Of a DNA stretch of 63,201 bases, positions 14,750-24,100 are shown in pieces. The translations under genes and the position numbers were made by a program. How positions within the stretch are numbered: the first letter of the stretch is position 1; the number at the start of each line of letters is the position of its first letter. The notes beneath the pieces were generated by a model. The model was not told where the DNA came from and did no database searches. It was given only the letters and a program-made list of their open reading frames with translations. This stretch comes from an uncultured Ruminococcus sp. (lineage in GTDB: Bacteria; Bacillota; Clostridia; Oscillospirales; Acutalibacteraceae): assembly GCA_905233755.1 (NCBI GenBank), contig CAJODM010000005.1, positions 1 to 63,201 on the forward strand. The letters are read 5' to 3'.

Positions 14750-15331
14750 ATGGCATCGGAATACCACAGCTACCGCGCGCTGATCGTATCGGCGTCGGCG
14801 AAGTTTGCGGCCGAGATCGGCTCTCTTCTTGCTGCCGAACACTTTCGCACCGACTGTTCCCATAACGCCGCTCAGGCGCGCCGGATGCTGCTCGAGGATC
14901 CGTATGACTTCGTGTTGATCAACGCAGGGCTGACGGACGAGTTTGGCTCACGGCTCTCGATCGATAGCAGTAGCCGTAGCGGCACTATCGCGGTGCTGTT
15001 TGTCGCCGCTGACGTGTATGAACAGATCGTCTCCAAGACAGCGATCAGCGGCGTGTTCGTCATCCGAAAGCCCGTCTCGCGCACCGTGATCAACCAGTCG
15101 CTCTCGCTGCTGATCTCGGCGAGAGAGCGGCTGCGCGTGGCAGAGACCACCGCCGACCGCGCCCGCAGCAAGCTCGACGAGCTGCGGCTCGTCAACCGCG
15201 CCAAGTGGCTGCTCATCGAGAACGAGCACCGAACCGAGAACGATGCGCACCGCTTGCTCGAGAAGAGCGCGATGGACGCCGGCATCACCAAGAGGCAGGC
15301 AGCCCAGATCATCATCGAAAAATACAGCTGA
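14750..15331 (+). CDS. ANTAR-domain response regulator (transcription antiterminator)
   Basis: A 193-residue protein. Residues 8-125 form a receiver-like alpha/beta domain (ALIVSASAKFAAEIGS, YDFVLINAGL); the usual phospho-acceptor Asp is not obvious, so it may be a pseudo-receiver. A short coiled coil leads to an ANTAR RNA-binding domain at about 135-190 with the family core LVNRAKWLLIENEHRTENDA and ITKRQAAQIII. ANTAR proteins bind hairpins with A-x-x-G-x-x hexaloops in nascent RNA and prevent termination. Three nitrogen-gene leaders in this window have such loops, making this the likely regulator of glnN, amt and the glx operon. AGGAGGGGAG precedes the ATG. What controls its activity is unknown; no histidine kinase is adjacent. 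Confidence 0.87.
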   Translation: MASEYHSYRALIVSASAKFAAEIGSLLAAEHFRTDCSHNAAQARRMLLEDPYDFVLINAGLTDEFGSRLSIDSSSRSGTIAVLFVAADVYEQIVSKTAISGVFVIRKPVSRTVINQSLSLLISARERLRVAETTADRARSKLDELRLVNRAKWLLIENEHRTENDAHRLLEKSAMDAGITKRQAAQIIIEKYS

Positions 15332-15382
15332 ATGATACGGCGGGGATGTACCCCTGCCACAGGATATACAGGAGGGAATGTT

Positions 15383-16975
15383 ATGACTAAATACATTTTC
15401 GTCACCGGCGGCGTGGTATCGGGCCTGGGCAAGGGCATCACCGCCGCGTCGCTCGGGCGGCTGCTCAAGGCGCGCGGGCTAAAGGTCGCGTCCCAGAAGC
15501 TCGACCCCTATATCAACGTCGATCCGGGCACCATGAGCCCCTACCAGCACGGCGAGGTCTATGTCACCGAGGACGGCGCCGAGACCGACCTCGACCTCGG
15601 TCACTATGAGCGGTTCATCGACGAAGATCTGAACAAGTACTCGAACCTCACCACCGGCAAGGTGTACTCCAACGTCATCAGCAAGGAGCGCCACGGCGAG
15701 TATCTCGGCAAGACGGTGCAGGTCATCCCGCATATCACCGACGAGATCAAGCGGTTCATCTACAACGTCGGCAAGCAGACCGACGCGGATGTCGTCATCA
15801 CCGAGATCGGCGGCACCATCGGCGATATCGAGTCCCAGCCCTTTATCGAGGCGATCCGCCAGGTCGGACACGAGGTCGGCATCGAGAACCGGCTGTACAT
15901 CCATGTGACGCTGGTACCGTATCTCAAGGCGTCCGGCGAACACAAGAGCAAACCCACCCAGCACTCCGTCAAGGAGCTGCAGGGACTGGGCGTTGCGCCC
16001 GATATCATTATCCTGCGCACGGACGAGCCGATCGAGGACCACAGCATCTTTGACAAGATCGCGGGATTCTGCAACGTGTGGCCCGACTGTGTCATCGAGA
16101 ACCTCACCCTGCCGATCCTGTACGAGGCGCCTCTCATGCTCGAGAAGGCGCATATCTCCGACATCGTCTGCCGCGAGCTGAACCTGAAATCCCGCAAGCC
16201 CGACCTGTCTGACTGGGAGCATATGATCGAGCGGATCAAGAACCGCGAGCGCACCGCCAAGATCGGGCTCGTGGGCAAGTATGTCGAGCTGCACGACGCG
16301 TATCTCTCGGTCGCCGAGGCACTCCGCCACGCGGGATTCTACCAGAACTCGTTCGTCGACATCGACTGGATCGACTCGGAGAAGCTCGCTCCCGACACGG
16401 TCGACGACCTGCTCGGTCATCTCGACGGGATCATCGTCCCCGGCGGCTTCGGTCACCGCGGGATCGAGGGCATGATCTGCGCGGCGCAGTATGCCCGCGA
16501 GCACGCGATCCCGTACTTTGGGATCTGTCTGGGCATGCAGATCGCCGTCATCGAGTATGCCCGCAACGTCGCCGGCATCGCCGACGCCAACTCCGGCGAG
16601 TTTGCCCAGAACGTGCCCAAGGTTATCGACTTCATGCCCGACCAGAGCGACGAGATCGACAAGGGCGGCACCCTGCGCCTCGGCGCCTATCCGTGCGAGA
16701 TTGTCTCAGGGACTGCCATGGAGCGGGCATACGGCACAAGCTGTATCAGCGAACGCCACCGCCACCGCTACGAGTTCAACAACGATTACCGCGAGGTTCT
16801 GCAAGATGCGGGGCTGACGCTCTCGGGCTTCTCGCCCGATGGGCGGCTGGTCGAAACGGTGGAGCTGAGCGACCGACCGTTCTACATCGGCGTGCAGTAT
16901 CACCCCGAGTTCAAGAGCCGTCCCAACAAGCCCCATCCCCTCTTCTCCGCGTTCATCGAGGCGTCCCTTGCCTAG
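15383..16975 (+). CDS. pyrG: CTP synthase
   Basis: A 530-residue enzyme converting UTP, ATP and glutamine to CTP. The N-terminal amidoligase begins [18 protein letters not shown], with [17 protein letters not shown] and [14 protein letters not shown]. The C-terminal class I amidotransferase domain (about 290-530) has the nucleophile motif [10 protein letters not shown] and the final His/Glu in YHPEF. I chose the ATG at 15383, preceded by AGGAGGG, rather than the in-frame ATG at 15332. A GGGG/CCCC hairpin lies between the two. A strong terminator follows. Confidence 0.97.
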   Translation: MTKYIFVTGGVVSGLGKGITAASLGRLLKARGLKVASQKLDPYINVDPGTMSPYQHGEVYVTEDGAETDLDLGHYERFIDEDLNKYSNLTTGKVYSNVISKERHGEYLGKTVQVIPHITDEIKRFIYNVGKQTDADVVITEIGGTIGDIESQPFIEAIRQVGHEVGIENRLYIHVTLVPYLKASGEHKSKPTQHSVKELQGLGVAPDIIILRTDEPIEDHSIFDKIAGFCNVWPDCVIENLTLPILYEAPLMLEKAHISDIVCRELNLKSRKPDLSDWEHMIERIKNRERTAKIGLVGKYVELHDAYLSVAEALRHAGFYQNSFVDIDWIDSEKLAPDTVDDLLGHLDGIIVPGGFGHRGIEGMICAAQYAREHAIPYFGICLGMQIAVIEYARNVAGIADANSGEFAQNVPKVIDFMPDQSDEIDKGGTLRLGAYPCEIVSGTAMERAYGTSCISERHRHRYEFNNDYREVLQDAGLTLSGFSPDGRLVETVELSDRPFYIGVQYHPEFKSRPNKPHPLFSAFIEASLA

Positions 16976-16987
16976 TACCCAACGAAT

Positions 16988-17025
16988 ACCACCGTCGAAT
17001 TATCTGTTTCGGCGGTGGTTTTTTT
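16988..17025 (+). terminator. pyrG terminator
   Basis: ACCACCGTCG (16988-16997) pairs with CGGCGGTGGT (17010-17019) allowing one mismatch, followed by a run of Ts to 17025. Confidence 0.85.
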
Positions 17026-17104
17026 CGGGATTTTGTTATTTAGGGGTAGAAAAATCCCATTTTTGTTGTATAATCAATGTATCACGACTAACGGAGAGTT
17101 CCCT

Positions 17105-18559
17105 ATGCGACGTAACCGAAAACTGTTCTATCTGAATCTCTTTATCGCGCTTTCGATCTTGTTCAGTGTCATCTATGCCGTCGCCGTCGGCAGCACCTAT
17201 CGGGTGCACGCCATCACCTATGGCAGCAAAGTGGAGCTCGTGGATGCCGAGATGGACTGCGACACCGATGACATCGTCACGATGACCGGCGCCGGTATCG
17301 AGGACGGCGAGCTGTACTTCGATTTGCACTCGGTCGGCGTAGGCAACGTGAACGCGACCCTCTCTGCGCGGGTGCGGTTTGCGGACGGTACCGAGAGCAG
17401 CTATACCACTACATCCGACCTTCACGTGACCGCGTCGGGCATGATCGTCGATCGGACGAACGGCTACAACTACCAGGGCTATCGGATGACGATCTATGTG
17501 TCTCTTCTGGTGATGCTGGCGGTCGTGGTCGTGATGCTGTGGATGTGTATCGACTACTATCGGCGGGGCGACTTCTGCTATACGATGGTCGCGTTCGGCG
17601 GTATCAGCATCTTCATGCTGGTGGTGCTGCTGTTCTGTATCTACAAGCTGCTGAACAACGTCGTCAACTCGTTCGGGGTATTCATCGGGCTGATCGCCGA
17701 CATCGGCATAGAGGTGCTGCTCGCGCTGACACCGTTCATGCTGGTGCTGTCGGTCGCCCTGTCGATCAGCAACATCTGGTTGATGCGCCACGAGGGGTTC
17801 AGACCGGTCAACGCGCTCGGGATCGTCTTCGGCGTGCTGTGGCTCCTCGTTACCGTGCTGACGATCGGCAACGGCATGATGCCGTTTCTGTGGACGATCC
17901 CGGGATACGAGATGCTCTACCGGTTTCTCGTCTATATCGCAAGCTATCTGGAGTGTATGTTCCTGTCGACAATGATCTGTGCGTATCTTTCGACCCGTCG
18001 CGTGCCGTCCTATGACAAGGACTACATCATCATCCTCGGGTGCGCGATCCGGCGCGACGGCTCCCTGACCCCGCTTCTGCGCGCGCGCGCAGACAGCGCG
18101 GTCGCGTTCGAGAAGGCGCAGTTCGACGCCACCGGCAAGCACGCCGTGTTCGTGCCGTCCGGCGGCAAGGGCGCGGACGAGGTCATCTCCGAGGGCGAGG
18201 CGATACAGCGATATCTCACCGAGATCGGCGTCTCTCCCAAGCGGATCCTCCCCGAGACCGAGAGCACCAGCACGAACGAGAACATGCGGTTCTCAAAGCA
18301 GGTCATCGAACAGCATACCGGGGACATCGGCGCGCAGAAGGTCGCGTTCTCGACAACCAACTACCATGTGTTCCGCGGCTACATCCTGTCACGGAAGAAC
18401 GGCTTCTCGGCACAGGGCATCTCGGCTCGGACCAAGCCGTACTTCTATCTGAACGCATTCCTGCGCGAATTCATCGGGCTGTTGTATGACCAGCGATACC
18501 GCCATATCGCCTACCTGCTCGTGACGCTGCAGTTCTTCGTGCTGCTGCGCTTTGCGTGA
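17105..18559 (+). CDS. Membrane protein with YdcF/DUF218 domain
   Basis: A 484-residue protein. One N-terminal membrane segment is followed by an extracytoplasmic beta-rich stretch (about 35-135), then about six membrane segments (140-300), then a DUF218/YdcF domain at about 305-455 (DYIIILGCAIRRDGSLTPLL, PSGGKGADEVISEGEA and STSTNENMRFS). YdcF-like proteins are proposed to bind nucleotide or S-adenosylmethionine and are linked to the cell envelope; the exact reaction is not known. A TATAAT at 17069-17074 lies upstream. The ATG at 17105 follows GGAGAG and begins a basic signal-like segment, so it is preferred over the earlier frame start. Confidence 0.75.
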   Translation: MRRNRKLFYLNLFIALSILFSVIYAVAVGSTYRVHAITYGSKVELVDAEMDCDTDDIVTMTGAGIEDGELYFDLHSVGVGNVNATLSARVRFADGTESSYTTTSDLHVTASGMIVDRTNGYNYQGYRMTIYVSLLVMLAVVVVMLWMCIDYYRRGDFCYTMVAFGGISIFMLVVLLFCIYKLLNNVVNSFGVFIGLIADIGIEVLLALTPFMLVLSVALSISNIWLMRHEGFRPVNALGIVFGVLWLLVTVLTIGNGMMPFLWTIPGYEMLYRFLVYIASYLECMFLSTMICAYLSTRRVPSYDKDYIIILGCAIRRDGSLTPLLRARADSAVAFEKAQFDATGKHAVFVPSGGKGADEVISEGEAIQRYLTEIGVSPKRILPETESTSTNENMRFSKQVIEQHTGDIGAQKVAFSTTNYHVFRGYILSRKNGFSAQGISARTKPYFYLNAFLREFIGLLYDQRYRHIAYLLVTLQFFVLLRFA

Positions 18560-18591
18560 TCCCGTTGACAACAATATGCAAAATAAAAGCC

Positions 18592-18655
18592 ATCCTATGC
18601 TCATATCCACATAGGATAGCTAAAAGGGCTGCCGCAACGCTTGCGTTGCGGCAGC
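18592..18655 (-). terminator. Two tandem hairpins, minus-strand terminators
   Basis: The hairpin at 18628-18655 (GCTGCCGCAACGC against its complement, 2-base loop) is followed on the minus strand by CCCTTTTAG. The next at 18592-18617 (ATCCTATG arms) is followed by GGCTTTTATTTT. Both read as terminators for the DUF3783-like gene, and they separate it from the converging YdcF gene. Confidence 0.7.
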
Positions 18656-18667
18656 TCTGCTCTGTCA

Positions 18668-19042
18668 TTATTCATGTGCTGTGAATCCCTCTGCGATCGC
18701 GGCGCGCTCGGCGCACAGCTCGCGCCACAGCTCATACGGCGTGAAGGTGAGGTTCGTATCGGTCTTCACCGCCTTGAGGGCGACCGACGCCCTCTTCCGC
18801 CGAAGACCGCTTAGCAGGATATCGAGCATCCCACCGCGGATATCGACGAGATACAGCATCTCATCCGCAAATCCCGCGTCGGGCGCGCTCCTGTCGTCAT
18901 CGCTCTCTCCGAGAAGATAGCCAAGCGTCCTGCCAAAGTCCTCGGGCATGATCTCGCGCACGGGGATGCAGAGCTGACGGCAGAGGTTCTTGATCCTGAT
19001 CGCCTTGTCTTGCTCGATATTGAACAGCAGCAGCTCGCTCAT
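18668..19042 (-). CDS. DUF3783-like protein
   Basis: A 124-residue protein of unknown function. The start MSELLLFNIEQDKAIRIKNLCRQL and the later GGMLDILLSGLRRK stretch resemble the small Firmicutes DUF3783 proteins, which carry no known catalytic motif. AGGAC precedes the ATG at 19042. It lies 23 bases downstream of the Na/Pi-PhoU gene on the same strand and is probably co-transcribed with it. Confidence 0.65.
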   Translation of the reverse strand: MSELLLFNIEQDKAIRIKNLCRQLCIPVREIMPEDFGRTLGYLLGESDDDRSAPDAGFADEMLYLVDIRGGMLDILLSGLRRKRASVALKAVKTDTNLTFTPYELWRELCAERAAIAEGFTAHE

Positions 19043-19065
19043 GACGTCCTGTCCTTTCTGTGATA

Positions 19066-20715
19066 CTAGCCGGCGGTGGTGCTCAGGATCTGGTGGTGGC
19101 GGTTCGGGATGGCGAACGCCACGTTGATGCTGTGGTCGCCGATGCGCTCGATGTCGATGAGCATATTCAGGAACACCGTGCCCGAGGTGGCGTCGCACAC
19201 GCCGTCGTTCATCCGAACGATATGCGACGTCTTGTACTCGTCCTTGCACTCGTCAACGCTGTCCTCCGCCTGGATGATGCGCTCGACCAGCTCCGGCGAG
19301 GCGCCCTTGGCGTTGAACATCGCGAACGACAGCTCCATCAGCGTGCGGCACTTGTCACAGATATCCTTCAGCTCGTCCATCGCCCCATCGGAGAACTTCA
19401 GGTTCTCGTCGATGACGGTACGTGCATACTCGACGATATTCTCGGCGTGGTCGCCGATGCGCTCGAGGTCTTGGATCGCCGAGTACATCGCCGCCACCAT
19501 CTGGCGGTCGTTGTCCTCGATGTCGAGAGCGTTGAGCTTGACGATATAGTCGGTGATCTCCTTCGAGAGATAATCGATGACGCGCTCGCGCTCGAGCACG
19601 CGATCAATGCTGTCCTTGTCCCGTTCAAAGAACGCGATCATCGCGCGGTTATAGTTCTTCTGTACCAGCTGCGACATCCGCGCGACCTCTTTCTCACACT
19701 GCAGCACCGCCATCGGCGGGGTGGAGAGGATGCGGTCGTCGATGAACTCGGGCTCCATCTTGTCCCGATCGGGGTCCTCGTAATAGGGCAGGATCTTCTG
19801 GGTCATGCGCACCATCAGACCCGAGAACGGCATCAGCACGACCATGTTCACCACGTTGAACAGGATATGCGCCGCCGAGATCTGCGCCCCCACCGCATTC
19901 GGGAAGATGCTCTCGATCACGTCAGCGATCGGCAGCACCATCGTCAGCGGCACCATCAGCACCACGCCGAAGAACGTGATCAGCAGGTTCAGGATCGCCA
20001 CTTGCTTAGCGTTGCGCTTCGCGCCGACAGCCGACAGGAACGCCGGCATACACGCGCCGAGGTTCATCCCATAGATGATGAAGATCGCCTGATGGATGCT
20101 GATGGACCCCGCCATACCGAGCGCCATGAGGATACCGACCGACGCCGACGAGCTCTGGATGACGGCGGTGATCACCGTGCCCAGCAGCAGCCCCATCAGC
20201 GGTGAGTCGATGCTCAACAGAAGGTCGTTGATCAGCCCGTTCTCGTTGAGCTCCGACAACCCGCCGCTCATCACGGTCATGCCGTAGAACAGGATGCCGA
20301 ATCCCGCGAGGATCTGGCCGTAGTATTTGTAGTTGTTCTTCTTGACGAACATGATGACAATCACGCCGACAAAGATGAACAACGGCACAATGTCCTTCAT
20401 GTTGAAGCTCAGCAGCACGCTGGTCATACAGGTGCCGATCTTCGAGCCGAAGAGGACGCCGACCGTCTGGGCCAGCTCCATGAGCCCCGCGTTGGTAAAG
20501 CCGACCACCATCGCCGCGGTCGCCGACGAGCTCTGGATCACCGCGGTGACGACAACCCCCACGAGCATCCCGAGATACCGGTTGGAGGTGATCTTCTCGA
20601 GCAGGGCGCGCAGCTTGGCGCCGGCGGCCAGCTCGAGGCCGTCGCCCATGAGCTTCATGCCCAGGAAGAACAGCCCCAGTCCCCCGAGTACCGTAAATAT
20701 GCTGTAGATAATCAT
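19066..20715 (-). CDS. Na+/phosphate cotransporter family protein with PhoU domain
   Basis: A 549-residue protein. The N-terminal 310 residues hold about eight membrane segments with the two inverted QSSS motifs of the NptA/PNaS family (VIQSSSATAAMVVGF near residue 60 and VIQSSSASVGILMALG near 185). The C-terminal 200 residues form a helical PhoU domain (DLERIGDHAENIVEYAR and DIERIGDHSINVAFAI, each with the E-R-I-G-D-H metal-binding pattern). Such proteins import phosphate with sodium, and the PhoU part may gate transport. GGAG sits eight bases before the ATG. Confidence 0.92.
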   Translation of the reverse strand: MIIYSIFTVLGGLGLFFLGMKLMGDGLELAAGAKLRALLEKITSNRYLGMLVGVVVTAVIQSSSATAAMVVGFTNAGLMELAQTVGVLFGSKIGTCMTSVLLSFNMKDIVPLFIFVGVIVIMFVKKNNYKYYGQILAGFGILFYGMTVMSGGLSELNENGLINDLLLSIDSPLMGLLLGTVITAVIQSSSASVGILMALGMAGSISIHQAIFIIYGMNLGACMPAFLSAVGAKRNAKQVAILNLLITFFGVVLMVPLTMVLPIADVIESIFPNAVGAQISAAHILFNVVNMVVLMPFSGLMVRMTQKILPYYEDPDRDKMEPEFIDDRILSTPPMAVLQCEKEVARMSQLVQKNYNRAMIAFFERDKDSIDRVLERERVIDYLSKEITDYIVKLNALDIEDNDRQMVAAMYSAIQDLERIGDHAENIVEYARTVIDENLKFSDGAMDELKDICDKCRTLMELSFAMFNAKGASPELVERIIQAEDSVDECKDEYKTSHIVRMNDGVCDATSGTVFLNMLIDIERIGDHSINVAFAIPNRHHQILSTTAG

Positions 20716-20954
20716 AAAGAAAACTCCGATTCAGGCAGTTAGGATAACTGTATGGATTATGGTTCTTCTCATGAACGAGAGGGTAGAGCGACGGGAGCAC
20801 AATGCCCTGTTCTGCATCCTGTTTTCAAATTACCCTAGGATAATAATAGCGTATGGGAATGTCAATTATGTTCCCCAAAAGAAAAATGCACAAAATCGGC
20901 AAAGTACACAAGAGAATGCCGTTCTGTGCATGGATTTTGACGAAAGAACCGCTG

Positions 20955-22634
20955 CTAGCGGTGCCTGGGGGTGACATAGACGGTGTTATACTTCACATAG
21001 ATGACCTTGCCGGGCTTTGAGCCCGAGGGTTTGCTGACGTTTTTGACGGCAGTATAGTCCACCGGAACGCCCGACGAGTCGCGCCCCTTGCTGTGCCATG
21101 CGGCGATCTCGGCCGCCTCTCTCACGGCGGTATCGCTGACGGGTCTGCCGTCGGTCACGATGATGGTGTGCGAGCCGGGGATGTTCTTGGTGTGCAGCCA
21201 GATATCCGACTTCGCGGCAGTTTTTAATGTGAGAACATCGTTCTGACGGTTGTTCCGCCCGACAAGGATGCAGAACCCATCCGAGCTGCGATACTCGATC
21301 GGCGGCAGGGGCTTGTCGTGATGCTTTGATCGGCGCGCTGTTCGGATATATCCCTGCTCGGTGAGCTCCCTGCGAACAGCAGCGAGCTCCGCCTCGGTTT
21401 CGGCGCGAGAGAGCGCATCCTGCACGCTCTCGATATACGACAGCTCCTCGGCGGCGAGCTGCATCTGCTCTGTCAGGCGCACCTCGCGGGTCTTTGCCTT
21501 GTTGTATTCCTTATAGAACTTCTGCGCGTTCTGGGCGGGGGTGATGGCGGGATTGAGGCGGATGGTAAGCGGTTCGTTGTTTTCGGAATAGAAATTCTCG
21601 ACCGTCACCGACGACGCCCCGCGTTCCACGCGATAGAGGTTCGCCTGCAGCAGATCGCCCCGGATACGGAGCTGTTCGCGGTCGGCGCACTTCTTCAGAT
21701 CGGCGCGCTGGAGGTTCATCTTCCGGCTCAGCCGATCGACGATATTCGACAGCAGGCGTGACAGATCGGCGGACTTTGAGCGCATCCGCGCCTTTCGGTC
21801 CCGCTCGGTATAGAACGCATCGAGCATCTCCCCATAGGTGGAGAACTCCTTCGTCATGCACATCCCGCCGTACTGATCGATCAGCAAAAAGCTGATATCC
21901 ATCGGGCTGCCGTCCTCGCGGTAGACGATGGTCGGCGTCCCGCCGTTATGTACCGCCGCTGTCAGCATGGCGACGGCCTCTGCTACAGAACTTTGCTGCG
22001 CGCGATACATAAGCTCGCGCGCGATGATCGGCGAGATCCCCTGTATTGTCGAGAGGAACGCCCTGTCATCCCCTCCCGACTTTAGGACCCGCTCGGCGAT
22101 CTCATCGACCGGATGGTCGTCGATACACAGCTTCTGCTGCATAGCGGGCAGCTCATAGGGCATCTTTGGCAGCAGCACGCGGCTCTCTGACATCGAGAAG
22201 TCGATGCGCCGGATGCTGTCGATGACGCACCCGTCGCCGCCGACGAGGATCGCGTTCGAGTATCGCCCCATGATCTCGATATAGAGCGACAGCGTCTCGC
22301 GGTCACCAATCTCGTTGACTGCCTCAAACACGAACGACAGGATGCGCTCATGGGCGGGCTGGTTGATTGCGCTCAACCGCGATCCCGCGAGCCGCTTGCG
22401 CAGCAGCATACACATCATCGGCGGGGTCGCGGGGTTCTCGATCACCGCCGCTGACAGGTGGATTCGTCCGCTGTCGGCGAGCCGTATGAGCAGTTTTCTG
22501 TTTCCCGCGCCGGTGCGAAAGGCGAACACCAGCTCATCGTGCGCGGGTTGATAGATCTGGGTCACGCGCGCGCCGAGCAGCTCGCACTCAAGCTCTCGCC
22601 GCACCAGCGACATCATCACTCCGTCAAATGCCAT
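20955..22634 (-). CDS. rqcH: Ribosome-associated quality control factor RqcH (NFACT)
   Basis: A 559-residue NFACT-family protein. RqcH binds split 50S subunits with stalled peptidyl-tRNA and recruits alanyl-tRNA to add alanine tails that mark the chain for degradation. Visible parts are the NFACT-N domain (MAFDGVMMSLVRRELECELLG), a central helix-hairpin-helix and coiled-coil region (about 180-430), and the C-terminal NFACT-R domain with SDIWLHTKNIPGSHTIIV. The end GKVIYVKYNTVYVTPRHR is typical of the family. Older annotations call it fibronectin-binding protein A. AGAGGG precedes the ATG. Confidence 0.92.
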   Translation of the reverse strand: MAFDGVMMSLVRRELECELLGARVTQIYQPAHDELVFAFRTGAGNRKLLIRLADSGRIHLSAAVIENPATPPMMCMLLRKRLAGSRLSAINQPAHERILSFVFEAVNEIGDRETLSLYIEIMGRYSNAILVGGDGCVIDSIRRIDFSMSESRVLLPKMPYELPAMQQKLCIDDHPVDEIAERVLKSGGDDRAFLSTIQGISPIIARELMYRAQQSSVAEAVAMLTAAVHNGGTPTIVYREDGSPMDISFLLIDQYGGMCMTKEFSTYGEMLDAFYTERDRKARMRSKSADLSRLLSNIVDRLSRKMNLQRADLKKCADREQLRIRGDLLQANLYRVERGASSVTVENFYSENNEPLTIRLNPAITPAQNAQKFYKEYNKAKTREVRLTEQMQLAAEELSYIESVQDALSRAETEAELAAVRRELTEQGYIRTARRSKHHDKPLPPIEYRSSDGFCILVGRNNRQNDVLTLKTAAKSDIWLHTKNIPGSHTIIVTDGRPVSDTAVREAAEIAAWHSKGRDSSGVPVDYTAVKNVSKPSGSKPGKVIYVKYNTVYVTPRHR

Positions 22635-22642
22635 GATTCCCT

Positions 22643-23122
22643 CTACTTATGATATTTGGTTCCCCGGCTGATCTGGAACGCGCGATAGACCTGCTCGCAC
22701 ACCATCACCCGACACAGCTGGTGCGGAAAGGTCATCCGCCCCATGCTCAGCCGCAGGTCGGCGCGCGATTTGAGCGCGTCCGACAGCCCCCACGAGCCCC
22801 CGATCACCACGTCCACGGTGCTATTTGTCAGCGTGACCGCATCGAGCCGCTCGGACAGCTCCTCGGAGCTGATGATCCGCCCTTCGATGCACATGGCGAT
22901 AACATAGTCACCGCGCTCAATCCGGCCAAGGATGCGATCACCCTCGGCGTTGACGACGGCCGCGATTTCGGCGTCGCTCGGATTGTCGGCGGCGCGTTCC
23001 TCGGGCAGCTCGATGATCTCAAACCGGCACAGCGGCCTCAGCCGCCGGCTGTATTCTTCTACCGCATCCGAAAGGTACCGCTCCTTGAGCCGTCCGACAC
23101 ATATCAGGTTCACCCGCAGCAT
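22643..23122 (-). CDS. rlmH: 23S rRNA (pseudouridine1915-N3)-methyltransferase
   Basis: A 159-residue SPOUT methyltransferase, exactly the normal length of the family, acting on helix 69 of 23S rRNA in the assembled 70S ribosome. VNLICVGRLKERYL starts the protein. The knot region has VIGGSWGLSDAL (SAM binding) and MTFPHQLCRVMVCEQVYRAFQISRGTKYHK at the end. The start codon overlaps the stop of the upstream metallohydrolase gene by one base, so they are translationally coupled. Confidence 0.96.
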   Translation of the reverse strand: MLRVNLICVGRLKERYLSDAVEEYSRRLRPLCRFEIIELPEERAADNPSDAEIAAVVNAEGDRILGRIERGDYVIAMCIEGRIISSEELSERLDAVTLTNSTVDVVIGGSWGLSDALKSRADLRLSMGRMTFPHQLCRVMVCEQVYRAFQISRGTKYHK

Positions 23123-23910
23123 CAGAACACCATCCCCTTCCCGATAGATGCGGGCGGCGCGACATCGATGATATAGTCCCTGTCCGCCGTCATGCCCGCC
23201 GCCGACAGCGACCGCATCGCTTCGCTTAGCGCGGTGTCGGCAGAGTTGTTCTCCCCGCTCAGGTGCGCCAGGATGATGCGCGTCACTCCCCCGTTCACAA
23301 ACGCGGGCAGTGCCTCGGCACACGAGCGGTTCGACAGGTGTCCGATATCCGAGAGGATGCGCTGCTGCAGCGCATAGGGGTACGGCCCCGACCGCAGCAT
23401 CCCGATATCATGGTTCGACTCGACCACCGCCAGATCGCTCTGCCCGATGGCATGGCGCGCATCGTCGGTAAGATACCCGGTATCGGTGACGATGGCGCAC
23501 CGCCGCCCGTCGGGGGTGGTGATATGAAACCCGCAGCTCTCGGCGGCATCGTGCGAGGTCTGTACACGCCGCACCATAAACCCGCCGACGTCGATCTCGT
23601 CCTCGATCACCGTGCACGCGATACCTGCGGGGAGCTTGTCGCCCGCGATCAACTGTTCGAGCGTACCGGCGGTCGCGATCACCGGCAGGCGGTACTTCTT
23701 CAGCAGCACCTTCAGCGCGCTGACATGATCGGTATGCTCATGGGTGACGAACACCGCGCCGACGCGCTCCATCGACAGCCCGTTCGACGCGAGCGCCAGC
23801 TCGATCTGCTTACAGTTCCTGCCGGCGTCGACAAGGATCGCGGACGCGTTGCCGCTGACATAGTAGGAGTTCCCCCTGCTGGAGGAGAAGAGCGGAACCA
23901 GTTTAGCCAT
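23122..23910 (-). CDS. MBL-fold metallohydrolase (YycJ/WalJ-like)
   Basis: A 262-residue metallo-beta-lactamase fold protein. VFVTHEHTDHVSALKVLLKK contains the zinc-binding H-x-H-x-D-H motif, with later metal ligands in IVTDTGYLTDD and ILAHLSGENN. The opening LVPLFSSSRGNSYYV matches YycJ/WalJ, a protein linked to cell-wall homeostasis and suspected to be a nuclease. No walK/walR genes are adjacent here; it is coupled to rlmH instead. The ATG at 23910 matches the family start; the frame extends upstream to 23982 without support. Confidence 0.88.
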   Translation of the reverse strand: MAKLVPLFSSSRGNSYYVSGNASAILVDAGRNCKQIELALASNGLSMERVGAVFVTHEHTDHVSALKVLLKKYRLPVIATAGTLEQLIAGDKLPAGIACTVIEDEIDVGGFMVRRVQTSHDAAESCGFHITTPDGRRCAIVTDTGYLTDDARHAIGQSDLAVVESNHDIGMLRSGPYPYALQQRILSDIGHLSNRSCAEALPAFVNGGVTRIILAHLSGENNSADTALSEAMRSLSAAGMTADRDYIIDVAPPASIGKGMVF

Positions 23911-24025
23911 ATCTCTCAGAAATCCCCTTATCGTAAGTAACGTAAGAAAGCGCGCTTTGCGCGCATTTCGTATAGCCATCACCGATTATTGCTTTTGCAA
24001 AATCGGTGGGCATATAAATCTTTTT

Positions 24026-24086
24026 ACTTTATAAGAAACAAGCCGTTTCTTATAAAGTGAAAAAAGGGTACCAAAGCATGGTACCC
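24026..24086 (-). terminator. murA terminator with a second long palindrome
   Basis: On the minus strand GGGTACCATG pairs with its complement (24086-24066) and is followed by six Ts (24065-24060), a good terminator for murA. Immediately beyond it is a 14-base perfect inverted repeat (ACTTTATAAGAAAC at 24026-24039 and its complement at 24045-24058), whose role is unknown. Confidence 0.8.
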
Positions 24087-24100
24087 TCGATCGGTTCTGT

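Noticed and set aside
16976-17104. Start of the YdcF-like gene at 17015
   Set aside because: That start lies inside the pyrG terminator; the ATG at 17105 has a ribosome-binding site and begins a membrane segment.
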